From: Micromonospora sp. WMMD1120
Lineage (GTDB): Bacteria; Actinomycetota; Actinomycetes; Mycobacteriales; Micromonosporaceae
Direction of reading: 5' to 3'
Length of the DNA stretch: 64,000 nt
NCBI RefSeq assembly: GCF_029626235.1
Contig: NZ_JARUBO010000005.1
Coordinates: 3,132,501 to 3,196,500, forward strand
The notes beneath the pieces are model-generated. The model saw nothing but the letters and a program-made list of their open reading frames with translations, did no database searches and had not been told where the DNA came from. How positions within the stretch are numbered: the stretch's first letter is position 1; each line of letters opens with the position of its first letter. Shown piece after piece: positions 1 to 12,045 of this stretch. A program made the translations under genes and the position numbers.

Positions 1-879
1 GTCGCTGGGCGAGAGTCGAAGGTCGATAGTGCCCAGGTACCTGTCGTCGGGGTCGGCGATCACGAAACAGGAGGCGTCCCCCCGGGCCCAGGTGTCCCGG
101 ACGTAGGACAGGTAACCCTCCGCGTCGGAGCGGTCGTACGGGTCCGGCACCGTGGTCCAGCGGATGCTCTCCGGGTCCCGGCAGGTGTGCACCACCGCGT
201 CCAGGTCCTGCTCCTCCATGGGGCGCAGGCGCAGCTCACCCGACCCGGTGGTGGCGAACAGCACCGGCTGCGGGCGACCGAAGACGGCGGCCCGCCGGGC
301 GGCGAGGGTTCCCGGCCCGGCCGGCCCGGTCGACCCGGTGGCGGGCACCTCGCCGGGGAACAGCGAGCCGATCCAGCCGTCCGCGCCGAGGTGCGGCGTC
401 GAGTCGACCAGCCGCAACCGACCGTCGATCCGGAAGCCGGCCCGCAGGGCAACCAACCGGGAGGCGTGGTTGCCCACCTCGGCCTGCCAGATCAGCCGGC
501 CGAGTCCGAGGGTGTCGAAGGACCACCGCGCCACCGCCCGGGTGGCCCGCACCATCACCCCTCGTCCGCGGGCCCAGGGTGCGGTCCAGTAGCCGATCTC
601 ACCGGTGTCGGTGCCGTCGATGGAGACCAGACCGCACGAACCGAGCAGGTCGCCGGTGACCGGGTCACAGACCGCGAACGGTGCGCCCGTGCCGTCCGCC
701 CAGGCCCGCCCGCTCAGCTCGGTGACGAACCCGCGCGCGTGCTCCGGCAGATAGGGGCGCGGCACCCGGGTCCAGCGCTGGATGACCGGGTCCTGGCAGG
801 CTCGGTACACGGCGTCGGCGTCCTCCTCCCGCCAGGGCCGCAGCCGTACGCCGTCCTCGGTGATCTCCACTGGTTCCAC
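1..879 (-). CDS. Tandem GNAT N-acetyltransferase (3' end beyond window)
   Basis: The leftward frame runs off the window edge, so the C-terminus is missing. Reading the complement gives two GNAT (RimJ/RimL-type) acetyltransferase domains. The first opens with VRLRPWREEDADAVYRACQD and carries the acetyl-CoA loop WARGRGVMVRATRA. The second opens near residue 165 with LRLRPMEEQDLDAVVHTCRD and is cut at the edge. Family role: transfer of an acetyl group from acetyl-CoA to an amine, often a ribosomal protein N-terminus or a small molecule; the substrate cannot be inferred here. I chose GTG at 879; GTG at 897 is also in frame and neither has a clear ribosome binding site. It is divergent from secA. 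Confidence 0.8.
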   Translation of the reverse strand, partial: MEPVEITEDGVRLRPWREEDADAVYRACQDPVIQRWTRVPRPYLPEHARGFVTELSGRAWADGTGAPFAVCDPVTGDLLGSCGLVSIDGTDTGEIGYWTAPWARGRGVMVRATRAVARWSFDTLGLGRLIWQAEVGNHASRLVALRAGFRIDGRLRLVDSTPHLGADGWIGSLFPGEVPATGSTGPAGPGTLAARRAAVFGRPQPVLFATTGSGELRLRPMEEQDLDAVVHTCRDPESIRWTTVPDPYDRSDAEGYLSYVRDTWARGDASCFVIADPDDRYLGTIDLRLSPSD

Positions 880-985
880 CCGTGCATCGTGCCGCACCGT
901 TCGCCGACGGCGTAACCGGATAACGCCCGGCGTGTGGCTGGTACGTGTGTTATGTCTGGTTCGGTGCCATGGACCGCCGCTACCA

Positions 986-1016
986 GTGACCATCACGCCG
1001 ATGGAGCGCCTACGAT
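986..1016 (+). promoter_or_regulatory. Candidate secA promoter
   Basis: TACGAT at 1011-1016 fits the actinobacterial TANNNT -10 box and GTGACC at 986-991 is a weak -35 with a 19-nt spacer. Transcription would start near 1023, giving a leader of about 25 nt that holds the GGGGAG ribosome binding site at 1033-1038. Inferred from sequence only. Confidence 0.35.
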
Positions 1017-1047
1017 GGTTCGAGACCGTCTAGGGGAGCGTTGATCC

Positions 1048-3975
<2,928 letters not shown>

Positions 3976-3987
3976 CCGATAGCACCT

Positions 3988-4024
3988 CCGACGGGCCCCG
4001 GCCGACCAGGCCGGGGCCCGTCGG
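3988..4024 (+). terminator. Hairpin terminator after secA
   Basis: A perfect 16-bp G+C stem (3988-4003 with 4009-4024) closes a 5-nt loop, 12 nt after the secA stop. No T-run follows, as is usual for high-G+C actinobacterial terminators. It also faces the end of the convergent Rv3235-family gene. Confidence 0.8.
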
Positions 4025-4133
4025 CGTCTGCGTGGGGCGATGCGGTGACCGGTGCCGCGTCCCGGTCGAGCCGCCCTCCTCGCGCCGGGTGGGTCGGCCG
4101 TCGCGAGGGGCTGCGCTCTGCTGTCGGGTCGCC

Positions 4134-4724
4134 TCAGAGAATTTGTAGGACGGTGCAGAGCCAGCGGCCGCGACGGTGCTCCAGCCTGATCGCCATCGCC
4201 CAGCTCCGGCCGCCCGCGCCGCTGACCACGGCTGCCGTCTCCACAGCGGCCTGCCGGGGCTCGCACACGCGCAGGCGGAGCAGCCGGGCCACCGGTCGGC
4301 TGGCGCGGCGCCGGGGTGCCGCTGTCCGCCCCGACGCGCGAGCCAACTCGGTCAGCAGGTCGGTCGCCCGAGCCGGGTCGAGCAACGCCCGTACCTGGGC
4401 AGGGGAGCGGTAGCCGTTGACCACCTCCAGGCAGGTGCCGACGAAGCGGTGCGCGGCGCGGGTGGCTTCCGAGGCGGTCGCCGACGGGATCGCGGTGACC
4501 GGGTGGCTGGCCGACCGGTTGGGCGCCGAACGCAGGGCGGCCCGACGCTCCGGCGGTCGGCCCGGATCGGGGCGGGTCGAGGCGAACAGGTCGAGGGCGA
4601 GCTGACCGTCGGTCGGCGCCGGCCAGTACGGCCCGTCGGACTCGTCGAGATATGGCGGGTCGACCTGTGGAACGGGGCGCAGCCGCACCGGCGGTCGGGA
4701 GGGGCCGGGCCGGGAACCGCTCAT
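4134..4724 (-). CDS. Rv3235 family protein
   Basis: A 196-residue protein with a Pro/Arg-rich, probably disordered first 90 residues. The conserved C-terminal domain includes AAHRFVGTCLEVVNGYRSPAQ, then LLRLRVCEPRQAAVETAAVV and a final RGRWLCTVLQIL. This pattern matches the actinobacterial Rv3235 family, whose gene also lies near secA1 in mycobacteria, so the neighbourhood supports the call. No biochemical role is established to my knowledge. It starts at ATG 4724 after a good GAGGAGG site and converges on secA. Small, cytoplasmic, no membrane segment or signal peptide. Confidence 0.8.
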   Translation of the reverse strand: MSGSRPGPSRPPVRLRPVPQVDPPYLDESDGPYWPAPTDGQLALDLFASTRPDPGRPPERRAALRSAPNRSASHPVTAIPSATASEATRAAHRFVGTCLEVVNGYRSPAQVRALLDPARATDLLTELARASGRTAAPRRRASRPVARLLRLRVCEPRQAAVETAAVVSGAGGRSWAMAIRLEHRRGRWLCTVLQIL

Positions 4725-4837
4725 CGCACACCCTCCTCAAGCCTGCGTTTGCCTTCGTTTGCCTCCGATAGAGCCGATTGTGGTCGACGAAGCGGCATCG
4801 GTCAATGGATGGCCGGTGTCGTCGGGCCGGTCCGGCG

Positions 4838-4918
4838 CATGATCCACTCGATTTTCAGGAACCCGCGGCTTCGAAGCGGCCCGGATGCCCCACCTTCCAT
4901 AAAGCCGAGTCGATCATG
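4838..4918. repeat. Intergenic inverted repeat (hairpin element 1)
   Basis: The outer ends CATGATCCACTCG (4838-4850) and CGAGTCGATCATG (4906-4918) are inverted with one mismatch. Pairing extends inward imperfectly to about 24 bp per arm. It lies in the 314-base gap upstream of the Rv3235-family gene and resembles three other hairpin elements in this window that also carry GATC near their outer ends. Confidence 0.6.
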
Positions 4919-4920
4919 AG

Positions 4921-5036
4921 TCGCGCCGGGCGGGGCCGGGCCGCGCCGCGCCGGGCAGGGCAGGGCCGCGCTGGGCAGGGCGGGGCCGGGCAGGGCCGGG
5001 CAGGGCCGGGCGGGCCCGCGCCGGGGGCGGCCGGGG
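4921..5036. repeat. GC-only low-complexity tract
   Basis: Over 110 bases made almost entirely of G and C, built from short reiterations of GGGCAGGGCCGG-like units. It ends two bases before the stop of the small HTH gene. Open frames across it give only Pro/Ala/Gly/Arg repeats and I do not regard it as coding. With element 1 it accounts for the whole gap between 4725 and 5038. Confidence 0.6.
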
Positions 5037-5038
5037 GG

Positions 5039-5266
5039 CTACTCCGGGTCGCGGTCGACCAGCGGATTGCTCTGCACCCACTCGGCGGTCTCGTCGTACT
5101 TGCGGGCGATGTACTCCTCCAGGCGGGCGCGTTCCACCCGCCACTGGCCGCGGCCACCGATCTTGATCGCCGGCAGTTCACCGCTACGCACCATGTGGTA
5201 GACCTGCGAGTCCGACACGTTCAGCTCGGCGGCCACGTCGGAGAGGAGCAGGAACCTCGGCTCCAC
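5039..5266 (-). CDS. Small helix-turn-helix (excisionase/BldC-type) DNA-binding protein
   Basis: A 75-residue protein made of a single MerR-like winged HTH of the excisionase family: [20 protein letters not shown], then [20 protein letters not shown] and the helix [15 protein letters not shown]. Proteins of this size and fold (for example BldC) bind tandem DNA repeats and regulate development in actinomycetes. Here only the fold is visible, so the regulon is unknown. GTG start with GGGAG about 8 nt upstream. It is not accompanied by an integrase, so an excisionase role is unlikely. Confidence 0.8.
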   Translation of the reverse strand: MEPRFLLLSDVAAELNVSDSQVYHMVRSGELPAIKIGGRGQWRVERARLEEYIARKYDETAEWVQSNPLVDRDPE

Positions 5267-5540
5267 AGGAACTCCCGGGGTTGGCGTCGTTTGGCTCAGT
5301 TTGCCACCGACAGCGCCTGTCGCCCAGCACCGGCCCTACGTCGGCCCCGGCGCCGGCCCCACGCCGGCCCAGCACCGGCCCCAGCACCCGCGCGCGTCGA
5401 TCGGGGAAAGCGGTCAGGCGGGACACACCGGCCGGGAACTTCCGCCGACCGGAGGCGGGGTGTATGACGGTCACGGCGTCCGGCATGATCGGCGCCCGTG
5501 CCGGCGTCCGCCGGTGGAGGACGACGCGGGGAGACGACCG

Positions 5541-6050
5541 GTGACCGAGGAGCTTGTCCGGGTGTACGTGCCGGCGACCGTACCGATGCTGGCCCGGCTC
5601 CGGTCGGACGGCCTGGCCGCCGACCAGGCCCATGCCGTGACGCCGGCGCTGCGGGAGTGGTACGCGGAGGGCGACGAGGAGGAGTTGGAGTACGTCGCCT
5701 TCACCCGGGCCGCACAGGACGCGCTGCACCTGCTCCGGGATGACCCGAGCGCTCCCCGCCGCCGCGTCGTCGTCTCGGTCGACCTGCCGGCGGGAGCGGT
5801 GGGGCGCGGCGACGGCGAGTTGGGTTCCAGCACCGTCGCCCTTGTCGACACCGTGCCGTTGGGTGCCGTCGCGGCGATCCACGTGGACGGAGCGGACGCG
5901 GTCGAGGAGATCGCCGCCGCCGCCGACGCGGTGGCCGAGGCGGCGGCCGGCGACCCGGACGCACAGTTCACCGTCGACGGCGCCGAGGACCACGAGCTGG
6001 AGTGGTACGACGTGACCGAGCTGGACCTGCTGCTCCGCGCGACCAGCTGA
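5541..6050 (+). CDS. DUF6912-like conserved hypothetical protein
   Basis: A 169-residue acidic protein beginning [20 protein letters not shown]. The RVYVPAT opening and overall length match an actinobacterial family I recall as DUF6912, commonly encoded close to secA; that name is from memory. No catalytic motif, signal peptide or membrane segment is visible. The Ala-rich middle ([19 protein letters not shown]) should be helical, and the protein ends with a short acidic strand-helix segment. Start chosen at GTG 5541 because GGGGAG lies just upstream. Function unknown. Confidence 0.7.
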   Translation: MTEELVRVYVPATVPMLARLRSDGLAADQAHAVTPALREWYAEGDEEELEYVAFTRAAQDALHLLRDDPSAPRRRVVVSVDLPAGAVGRGDGELGSSTVALVDTVPLGAVAAIHVDGADAVEEIAAAADAVAEAAAGDPDAQFTVDGAEDHELEWYDVTELDLLLRATS

Positions 6051-6071
6051 AGCCCGCGCCACCCGCGCCCG

Positions 6072-6207
6072 CAGGCCGGACGGACGCCGCACCACCCGCG
6101 CCGGCAGGCCGGACGGACGCCGCGCCACCTACGCTACCCGCGCCGGCAGGCCGGACGGACGCCGCGCCACCTACGGCGCCTGCGCCGGCAGGCCGGACGG
6201 ACGCCGC
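6072..6207. repeat. Short tandem repeats after the DUF6912-like gene
   Basis: The 19-base core CAGGCCGGACGGACGCCGC occurs four times, starting at 6072, 6105, 6147 and 6189, so the periods are 33, 42 and 42. The flanks are also conserved. The array fills the space between two convergent genes and may act as a structured 3' region; no function is known. Confidence 0.8.
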
Positions 6208-6223
6208 GCCACCCGCGCCGGCG

Positions 6224-7324
6224 TCAGCCGTCGGCGCGCTGCTCCGCTCTGGTCGGCTGGGCGTCGAACGTCTCCGCCGGGCTCGGCTCGTCGTCCTCGC
6301 TGTCGACCCGCTCCGCGGCCGGCTCGGAGTTGGCCGGCTCGGGGTCGGCCGGATCGTCGTCGGTGTGGGCCGGGCCGAGCGTGCGGCCGAAGGCGATGAG
6401 CGCGGTCAGCGCGCCCACGAAGAGCACCCAGATGCCGTTGTCCACCCGGGAGGTGCCCAGCGAGGTCTGCGCGACGGCGTCCGCCTCGCTCAGCGCGCTG
6501 GCGAGGTCGAGCAGCGACCGGCCGCCGATCCGGATGACCACCTCGGCGAGCAGGAGGAGGAGGCCCGGCCCCGCGCCGGCGAGGAGGTAGGACGGCCAGC
6601 GCAGCGCCGGGGCCGCGTTGTCGCGGCGGACGGCGCGACGCCGCGCCCAGCTCAGGTAGCCGAAGGCCAGCAGGCCGGCCACCAGCCCGGCGACGAGCGA
6701 TTCGGTACGGGACACCCACTTCGCCGCGTCGATCAACGACTGCTGGCTGTCACCCGCGCCGAAGAGGTCGAACAGCGGGTCGCGGGCGCGGCTGAACGCG
6801 ACCACGAAGATGAGCGTGCCCAGCGCGGCGGTGACCACCGCGCCGACCGCCGGGGCGGTACGCGCACCGGCCAGCGCGCCACCGATGACCGCCGCCGCCG
6901 CGGTGGTGCCGGCGATCACGTTCGTGGTCGAGGTGTCGAAGTAGGTGAGGTTGATCGCGAGCGCGGCGGCGAGCCCGACCAGCATCCCGCCGCCGATAGC
7001 CCCGGCGAAGCGCAGCGTCGCCCAGTCGCCGTAACGGCGGGCCAGGACGTTGCCGATGGCGAGCGCGACGGCCGCCCCGGCCACCAGCGCGGCCGAGATC
7101 ACGCCGGGCAGGGCGAACGCGGACAGGCTGATCGCGGTGACGCCGGCCGCCGCCGAGGTGATGGCCTCCCGCGTGGACCAGAGCATCGCGGCCAGCCAGC
7201 CGAGCGCCAGCAGGGCGAGCACCGCCGCGCCGGGCGCGGGCAGCGGCGCGGTGCTGGGGTTGGCCGCGTCGACCGCCGGCTCGTCCGACTCCGCGGCCGG
7301 GACGCGGCCGGGCTGCTTGGTCAT
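6224..7324 (-). CDS. Polytopic membrane protein of unknown function
   Basis: A 366-residue integral membrane protein with about eight or nine hydrophobic segments, such as VLALLALGWLAAMLW, VISAALVAGAAVALAIG and AVVTAALGTLIFVVAFS. The N-terminus is short and hydrophilic and the C-terminal tail is long, acidic and cytoplasmic-looking (from about residue 315). I recognise no transporter signature, and no substrate can be inferred. Start chosen at ATG 7324 because AAGGGGAG sits 5 nt upstream. It is divergent from pruA with a 295-base gap in which I see no other gene. Confidence 0.75.
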   Translation of the reverse strand: MTKQPGRVPAAESDEPAVDAANPSTAPLPAPGAAVLALLALGWLAAMLWSTREAITSAAAGVTAISLSAFALPGVISAALVAGAAVALAIGNVLARRYGDWATLRFAGAIGGGMLVGLAAALAINLTYFDTSTTNVIAGTTAAAAVIGGALAGARTAPAVGAVVTAALGTLIFVVAFSRARDPLFDLFGAGDSQQSLIDAAKWVSRTESLVAGLVAGLLAFGYLSWARRRAVRRDNAAPALRWPSYLLAGAGPGLLLLLAEVVIRIGGRSLLDLASALSEADAVAQTSLGTSRVDNGIWVLFVGALTALIAFGRTLGPAHTDDDPADPEPANSEPAAERVDSEDDEPSPAETFDAQPTRAEQRADG

Positions 7325-7619
7325 CGTCTCCCCTTCGAGGCGGCAGGTCACCGACCATTCAGGGTACGCGGACCGGCTGGGCGTCCCACCGCCCCGGCAC
7401 GCCAGGCCGGCGGATCGAGGGCGATCGGTAAGGAACGGAAGGGTGTGCCGGTCCTTGGCTCAGGGTGGTGGCGGGGGCGGGCCCCGCAGCCCGCCGTGGG
7501 ACAATTCCGGGAGGTCCCGCCGCTGCTCGGCAATCCCGCGCGGCGTCCGGTGTCCGGCTATCCGGTCGGTGCCCGCGGGTCCGGTTTCGCCACTGCTGTC
7601 GAGATCGCCAGGAGCCTTG

Positions 7620-9248
7620 ATGGATGCCGTCTTCTCCGTTCCCGAGCCGCGCAACGAGCCGGTTCGTAACTACGAGCCGGGCAGCCCCGACCGGGACCGG
7701 CTCCAGCGGCGGCTGACCGAGCTCGCCGCCGAGCGCATCGACCTGCCGATGACCATCGGCGGCACGCAGCGGATGGCCGGCGGTGACCCGATCAACGTGG
7801 TGCAGCCGCACCGGCACGCCCACGTCCTGGGGGTGACCGGGCACGCGACCCACGACGACGCCCGCGCCGCGGTCCAGGCGGCGAAGGACGCCGCGCCGAT
7901 GTGGCGGGCACTGCCCTTCGAGGAGCGCGCCGCGATCTTCCTGCGGGCCGCCGAGCTGCTCGCCGGTCCGTGGCGCGACACGCTCAACGCCGCCACCATG
8001 CTCGGCCAGTCGAAGACCGCGATCCAGGCGGAGATCGACTCGGCGTGCGAGTTCATCGACTTCCTCCGGTTCAACGTGCACTTCGCCCGTCGCCTGCTCG
8101 AGGAGCAGCCGGCGTCCGCCCCCGGCGTCTGGAACCGCTTCGACCACCGCCCGCTGGAGGGCTTCGTCTACGCGGTTACCCCGTTCAACTTCACCGCCAT
8201 CGCCGGCAACCTGCCGTCGGCGCCGGCGCTGCTGGGCAACACCGTGGTCTGGAAGCCGGGGCCGACCCAGCAGTTCGCCGCGCACTTCACCATGCGGCTG
8301 TTCGAGGCCGCCGGCCTGCCGCCCGGTGTGATCAACATGGTCACCGGCCGGGGCGAGGAGGTCTCCGACGTCGTGCTCGCGGACCCGGATCTGGCCGGCA
8401 TCCACTTCACCGGTTCGACGAAGGTCTTCCAGCACCTGTGGAAGACCGTCGGCGACAACATCGCCCGGTACCGGGGCTACCCGCGCCTGGTCGGCGAGAC
8501 CGGCGGCAAGGACTTCGTGGTGGCGCACACCAGCGCCGACGTGGACGCCCTGCACACCGCGCTGATCCGCGGCGCGTACGAGTACCAGGGCCAGAAGTGC
8601 TCGGCGGCGTCGCGGGCGTACGTGCCGCGTTCGATCTGGGAGGGTGGCCTGCGGGACCGGCTGGCCGCCACCACCGACTCGCTGACCTACGGCGACGTGG
8701 CGGACTTCGGCAACTTCGGCGGCGCGGTGATCGACGACAAGGCGTTCGCCCGGCACACCGCCGCGCTGGAGCTGATCAACGGTGACGCCAGTTGCCGGGT
8801 GCTGGCCGGTGGCACCGCCGACGACTCGGTCGGCTACTTCGTCCGGCCGACCCTCTTCGAGTGCGACGACGCCGCGCACGAGACGTTCACCACCGAATAC
8901 TTCGGCCCGATCCTGGGCGTGCACGTCTTCGACGACGCCCGGTTCGACGAGGTGGTCGCCCAGGCCGAGTCGATCGCCCCGTACGCGCTGACCGGCTCGG
9001 TGTTCGCCACCGACCGCCGGGTGGTCGAGGCGGTCGGCGAGCGGATGCGCTACGCGGCCGGCAACTTCTACATCAACGACAAGCCGACCGGCGCCGTGGT
9101 CGGGCAGCAGCCCTTCGGCGGCGCCCGGGCCAGCGGCACCAACGACAAGGCGGGCTCCTGGCTCAACCTTGTCCGCTGGGTGTCCCCGCGGACGATCAAG
9201 GAGACGTTCGTGCCGCCGACCGACCACACGTACCCCCACATGGGCTGA
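7620..9248 (+). CDS. pruA: L-glutamate gamma-semialdehyde (1-pyrroline-5-carboxylate) dehydrogenase
   Basis: Oxidises glutamate semialdehyde to glutamate with NAD+, the second step of proline catabolism. The 542-residue protein has the family hallmarks: NLPSAPALLGNTVVWKPGP for cofactor binding, the general-base Glu in LVGETGGKDF, the catalytic Cys in YQGQKCSAASRAY, and the C-terminal QQPFGGARASGTNDKAG. It is a stand-alone enzyme without a fused proline dehydrogenase domain, as in other actinobacteria and thermophiles; the partner putB is not in the window. ATG start 5 nt after AGGAG. Confidence 0.95.
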   Translation: MDAVFSVPEPRNEPVRNYEPGSPDRDRLQRRLTELAAERIDLPMTIGGTQRMAGGDPINVVQPHRHAHVLGVTGHATHDDARAAVQAAKDAAPMWRALPFEERAAIFLRAAELLAGPWRDTLNAATMLGQSKTAIQAEIDSACEFIDFLRFNVHFARRLLEEQPASAPGVWNRFDHRPLEGFVYAVTPFNFTAIAGNLPSAPALLGNTVVWKPGPTQQFAAHFTMRLFEAAGLPPGVINMVTGRGEEVSDVVLADPDLAGIHFTGSTKVFQHLWKTVGDNIARYRGYPRLVGETGGKDFVVAHTSADVDALHTALIRGAYEYQGQKCSAASRAYVPRSIWEGGLRDRLAATTDSLTYGDVADFGNFGGAVIDDKAFARHTAALELINGDASCRVLAGGTADDSVGYFVRPTLFECDDAAHETFTTEYFGPILGVHVFDDARFDEVVAQAESIAPYALTGSVFATDRRVVEAVGERMRYAAGNFYINDKPTGAVVGQQPFGGARASGTNDKAGSWLNLVRWVSPRTIKETFVPPTDHTYPHMG

Positions 9249-9423
9249 CCGGCGACGACCCGCCGGCGGCGCGCGTGCCGCCGCCGGCGGTCGGCCGGTC
9301 GCCGCAACTCATCGAAGGTCCTCAACGGACAGTCTTCCGCCGACAGTGCACTTAGGAAGTCCGGTGGGGTGGCAAACTGGCAAATCCTGGACGCCGGGTG
9401 CGCAAAGTGGCAGCGTAGTGGGC

Positions 9424-9939
9424 ATGGCGGATTCCGGAGTCAACCCTACGGCGGCGGCCCTGCTCGGCCTCCTCCACGAGGGCCCGATGACAGGCGGCCA
9501 GTTGATGGCCGCCGCTGAGCGCCGTTTGGCGCCGTACTGGTCGATGACCCGCAGCCAGGTCTACCGGGAGTTGCCGGTGCTGGCCGAGCGGGGTTTCGTG
9601 CGGCTCGGCAAGCCGGGGCCGCGAATGAGTCAGCCGTACGCGCTCACCGCCAGCGGGAAGCGGACATTCTCCCGCTGGCTGGCGGAGAACCCGGGGCGGG
9701 ACACCATCCGCAACCCGATCGCGCTCCGGATGGCCTTCGGCAACCTGCACTCCGCCAGCCAGCTCAAGAGCCTGTACGCGTCGGCCAACGAATACCACAC
9801 GGAGGCCCTCGCCCAGGTCCGGGAACAGGTGAAGAACGCCAAACGGGACGGCGAGACGTACGACGCCAGCGCGCTGGAGTTCGCCGTCGCCTACCACCGG
9901 GCGGCCCTGTCGTGGCTGAAGTCCGCCCCCGTCGGGTGA
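9424..9939 (+). CDS. PadR family transcriptional regulator
   Basis: The 171-residue protein carries an N-terminal PadR winged [43 protein letters not shown], then the wing [15 protein letters not shown]. The C-terminal part is a predicted helical dimerisation domain ([17 protein letters not shown]). PadR proteins are usually repressors released by phenolics or other small ligands. The target is unknown: the neighbours are pruA upstream and prfB downstream. Start ATG 9424; GTG 9418 is in frame. There is no clear ribosome binding site. Confidence 0.8.
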   Translation: MADSGVNPTAAALLGLLHEGPMTGGQLMAAAERRLAPYWSMTRSQVYRELPVLAERGFVRLGKPGPRMSQPYALTASGKRTFSRWLAENPGRDTIRNPIALRMAFGNLHSASQLKSLYASANEYHTEALAQVREQVKNAKRDGETYDASALEFAVAYHRAALSWLKSAPVG

Positions 9940-10043
9940 TGATCAGCGGATTCGCGGACAGGCGACGAGTCGCCCCGACCAAGGCGCAGGGCCGATTTGG
10001 CGCGGAGCTGCGGGGCTCGCAAGCTCACTCCTCGTCCGCGCAG

Positions 10044-10058
10044 TACGCTTGTCTGTCG
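10044..10058 (+). promoter_or_regulatory. Leaderless promoter of prfB
   Basis: TACGCT at 10044-10049 fits the -10 consensus and ends 8 nt before the GTG start at 10058, so the transcript should begin at or next to the start codon. Confidence 0.5.
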
Positions 10059-11179
10059 TGACCGCTGCCGATTACGCCGAACAGCTCAAGGAACTCGACG
10101 CGACCCTGCGCAACATCGAGGCCGTCCTCAACATCAACCGGCTCCACGAGGACAAGGCGCGCCTGGAGCAGGAGGCGTCCGCCCCCGATCTCTGGGACGA
10201 CCAGGCCAGGGCTCAGCAGGTGACCTCGCAGCTGTCGTACGTCAACGGCGAGATCAGCAAGCTGGGCAGTCTGCGTTCCGGCCTCGACGACACCCAGGTG
10301 CTGCTGGAGCTGGCCGAGGCCGAGTCCGACCCGGGGGTGCTGGCCGAGGTCGAGTCGGAGATCACCGCGCTGACCAAGTCCATCCAGGAGATGGAGGTCC
10401 GCACCCTGCTCTCCGGCGAGTACGACTCCCGGGAGGCGCTGGTCGCCATCCGGGCCGGCGCGGGCGGCGTGGACGCCGCGGACTTCGCCGAGATGCTGCT
10501 GCGGATGTACCTGCGCTGGGCGGAGCGGCACGGTTACCCGACCGAGGTCTACGAAACCTCGTACGCCGAGGAGGCGGGCCTCAAGTCGGCGACCTTCGCG
10601 GTCAAGGTGCCGTACGCGTACGGCACGCTCAGCGTCGAGTCGGGCACCCACCGGCTGGTCCGGATCAGCCCGTTCGACAACCAGGGCCGGCGGCAGACCA
10701 GCTTCGCCGGCGTCGAGGTCCTGCCGGTCACCGAGCAGACCGACCACATCGACATCCCGGAGAACGAGGTGCGGGTGGACGTCTACCGCTCCTCCGGCCC
10801 CGGTGGGCAGAGCGTCAACACCACCGACTCGGCGGTCCGGTTGACCCACATCCCGACCGGCATCGTGGTGACCTGCCAGAACGAGAAGTCCCAGCTCCAG
10901 AACAAGGCCTCCGCGCTGCGCGTGCTCCAGGCCCGACTGCTCGAGCGCAAGCGTCAGGAGGAGCAGGCCAAGCTCGAAGGGCTGAAGGAGAACGCGGCCG
11001 GCTCGTGGGGCGACCAGATGCGCTCCTACGTCCTGCACCCCTATCAGATGGTGAAGGATCTCCGAACTGAGCAGGAGACCGGCAATCCGAGCGCGGTGTT
11101 CGACGGCGACCTGGACGGTTTCATCGAGGCGGGCATTCGCTGGCGCAAGCAGCGGCAGCTCGCCGGCAACGGTGCGTGA
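10058..11179 (+). CDS. prfB: Peptide chain release factor 2
   Basis: RF2 releases the nascent chain at UGA and UAA codons on the ribosome. The 373-residue protein shows the stop-codon anticodon-like SPF motif in [17 protein letters not shown] and the catalytic GGQ loop in [17 protein letters not shown]. The helical N-terminal domain ([19 protein letters not shown]) is complete. The internal UGA +1 programmed frameshift known from E. coli is absent: the frame is continuous from GTG 10058, which follows a leaderless-type promoter. It heads the conserved order prfB-ftsE-ftsX-smpB-ssrA. Confidence 0.95.
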   Translation: MTAADYAEQLKELDATLRNIEAVLNINRLHEDKARLEQEASAPDLWDDQARAQQVTSQLSYVNGEISKLGSLRSGLDDTQVLLELAEAESDPGVLAEVESEITALTKSIQEMEVRTLLSGEYDSREALVAIRAGAGGVDAADFAEMLLRMYLRWAERHGYPTEVYETSYAEEAGLKSATFAVKVPYAYGTLSVESGTHRLVRISPFDNQGRRQTSFAGVEVLPVTEQTDHIDIPENEVRVDVYRSSGPGGQSVNTTDSAVRLTHIPTGIVVTCQNEKSQLQNKASALRVLQARLLERKRQEEQAKLEGLKENAAGSWGDQMRSYVLHPYQMVKDLRTEQETGNPSAVFDGDLDGFIEAGIRWRKQRQLAGNGA

Positions 11180-11204
11180 CGACGCGCGGGCGCAGCGCGT
11201 CGTC
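11178..11204 (+). terminator. Possible hairpin after prfB
   Basis: GACGACGCGC (11178-11187) pairs perfectly with 11195-11204 around a 7-nt loop and overlaps the prfB stop. There is no T-run, so this may be an attenuator or processing site rather than a full terminator. Confidence 0.35.
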
Positions 11205-11261
11205 GATCTCCAGGTAGGAGCCTGATTCGACGACTCGTGCCGGATCGGCGGGGCGTGGGGC

Positions 11262-11298
11262 TTGGCTCAGTTGTTACACCGCGTAGACTCACCACCCG
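11262..11298 (+). promoter_or_regulatory. Leaderless promoter of ftsE
   Basis: TTGGCT (11262-11267), a 16-nt spacer and TAGACT (11284-11289) precede the GTG start at 11298 by 8 nt, implying a leaderless ftsE mRNA. Confidence 0.55.
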
Positions 11299-11978
11299 TG
11301 ATTCAGCTTGAGCAAGTGACGAAGACGTACCCGAAGGCGTCCCGGCCTTCGCTCGACAACGTGTCCGTCTCGATCGAGAAGGGCGAGTTCGTCTTCTTCA
11401 TCGGTCCATCCGGCTCCGGCAAGTCCACGATCATCAAGATGCTGCTGCACGAGGTCGCCCCCAACAAGGGCCGCGTCATCGTGAACGGCAAGGACGTCAC
11501 CTCGATGCGCTCCTGGAAGCGACCCCACTTCCGGCGCTCGATCGGCTGCGTCTTCCAGGACTTCCGGCTCCTGCCGAACCGCACCGCCTACGAGAACGTC
11601 GCGTTCGCGCTCGAGGTGATCGGCAAGACCAAGGCGGTCGCCCGCCGGGTCGTGCCGGAGGTGCTGGAGCTGGTCGGGCTCGGTGGCAAGGAGCACCGCT
11701 ACCCGCACGAGCTCTCCGGTGGTGAGCAGCAGCGGGTCGCCGTCGCCCGGGCGTTCGTGAACCGTCCGCTGATCCTGCTGGCGGACGAGCCCACCGGAAA
11801 CCTGGACCCGGACACCTCGATCGAGATCATGCGCCTGCTGGACCGGATCAACCGCACCGGCACGACCGTCGTGATGGTCACGCACGACTCCAACATCGTG
11901 AACCAGATGCGCCGCCGCGTCGTTGAGATTGAGAGCGGTCGCATCGTGCGTGACCAGGCCCGCGGCGTCTACGGGTGA
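11298..11978 (+). CDS. ftsE: Cell division ATP-binding protein FtsE
   Basis: FtsE is the ATPase of the FtsEX complex, which sits at the division septum and activates peptidoglycan hydrolases across the membrane through FtsX. The 226-residue protein has Walker [10 protein letters not shown], the Q-loop [17 protein letters not shown], the ABC signature LSGGEQQR, Walker [15 protein letters not shown] and the switch His in VMVTHDS. The start is GTG 11298, giving the standard N-terminus [12 protein letters not shown]. FtsX follows after 67 bases, presumably in the same operon. Confidence 0.96.
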   Translation: MIQLEQVTKTYPKASRPSLDNVSVSIEKGEFVFFIGPSGSGKSTIIKMLLHEVAPNKGRVIVNGKDVTSMRSWKRPHFRRSIGCVFQDFRLLPNRTAYENVAFALEVIGKTKAVARRVVPEVLELVGLGGKEHRYPHELSGGEQQRVAVARAFVNRPLILLADEPTGNLDPDTSIEIMRLLDRINRTGTTVVMVTHDSNIVNQMRRRVVEIESGRIVRDQARGVYG

Positions 11979-12045
11979 GCAAGCGCCCGACCCCTGCGCA
12001 GCCTGACGACGAACACCTCATGCCGGAGACCCGGAGGAAATCCCG

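Noticed and set aside
4921..5036. Coding repeat (PE_PGRS-like) in the GC-only tract
   Set aside because: No frame has start, ribosome binding site and plausible protein features; it is simple-sequence DNA.
5267..5540. Riboswitch or structured leader before the DUF6912-like gene
   Set aside because: Only degenerate CCGGCCC-type repeats are visible; no known riboswitch core was recognised.
6056..6216. CRISPR array
   Set aside because: Repeat core is 19 bases, the 'spacers' are near-identical to each other and no cas gene is in the window.
7359..9239. Long minus-strand open frame opposite pruA
   Set aside because: Antisense shadow of a clearly coding dehydrogenase; composition is Arg/Gly/Val repeats without any motif.
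10058..10160. Programmed frameshift in prfB
   Set aside because: The frame is continuous from the GTG start; no in-frame UGA with a Shine-Dalgarno-like stimulator is present.
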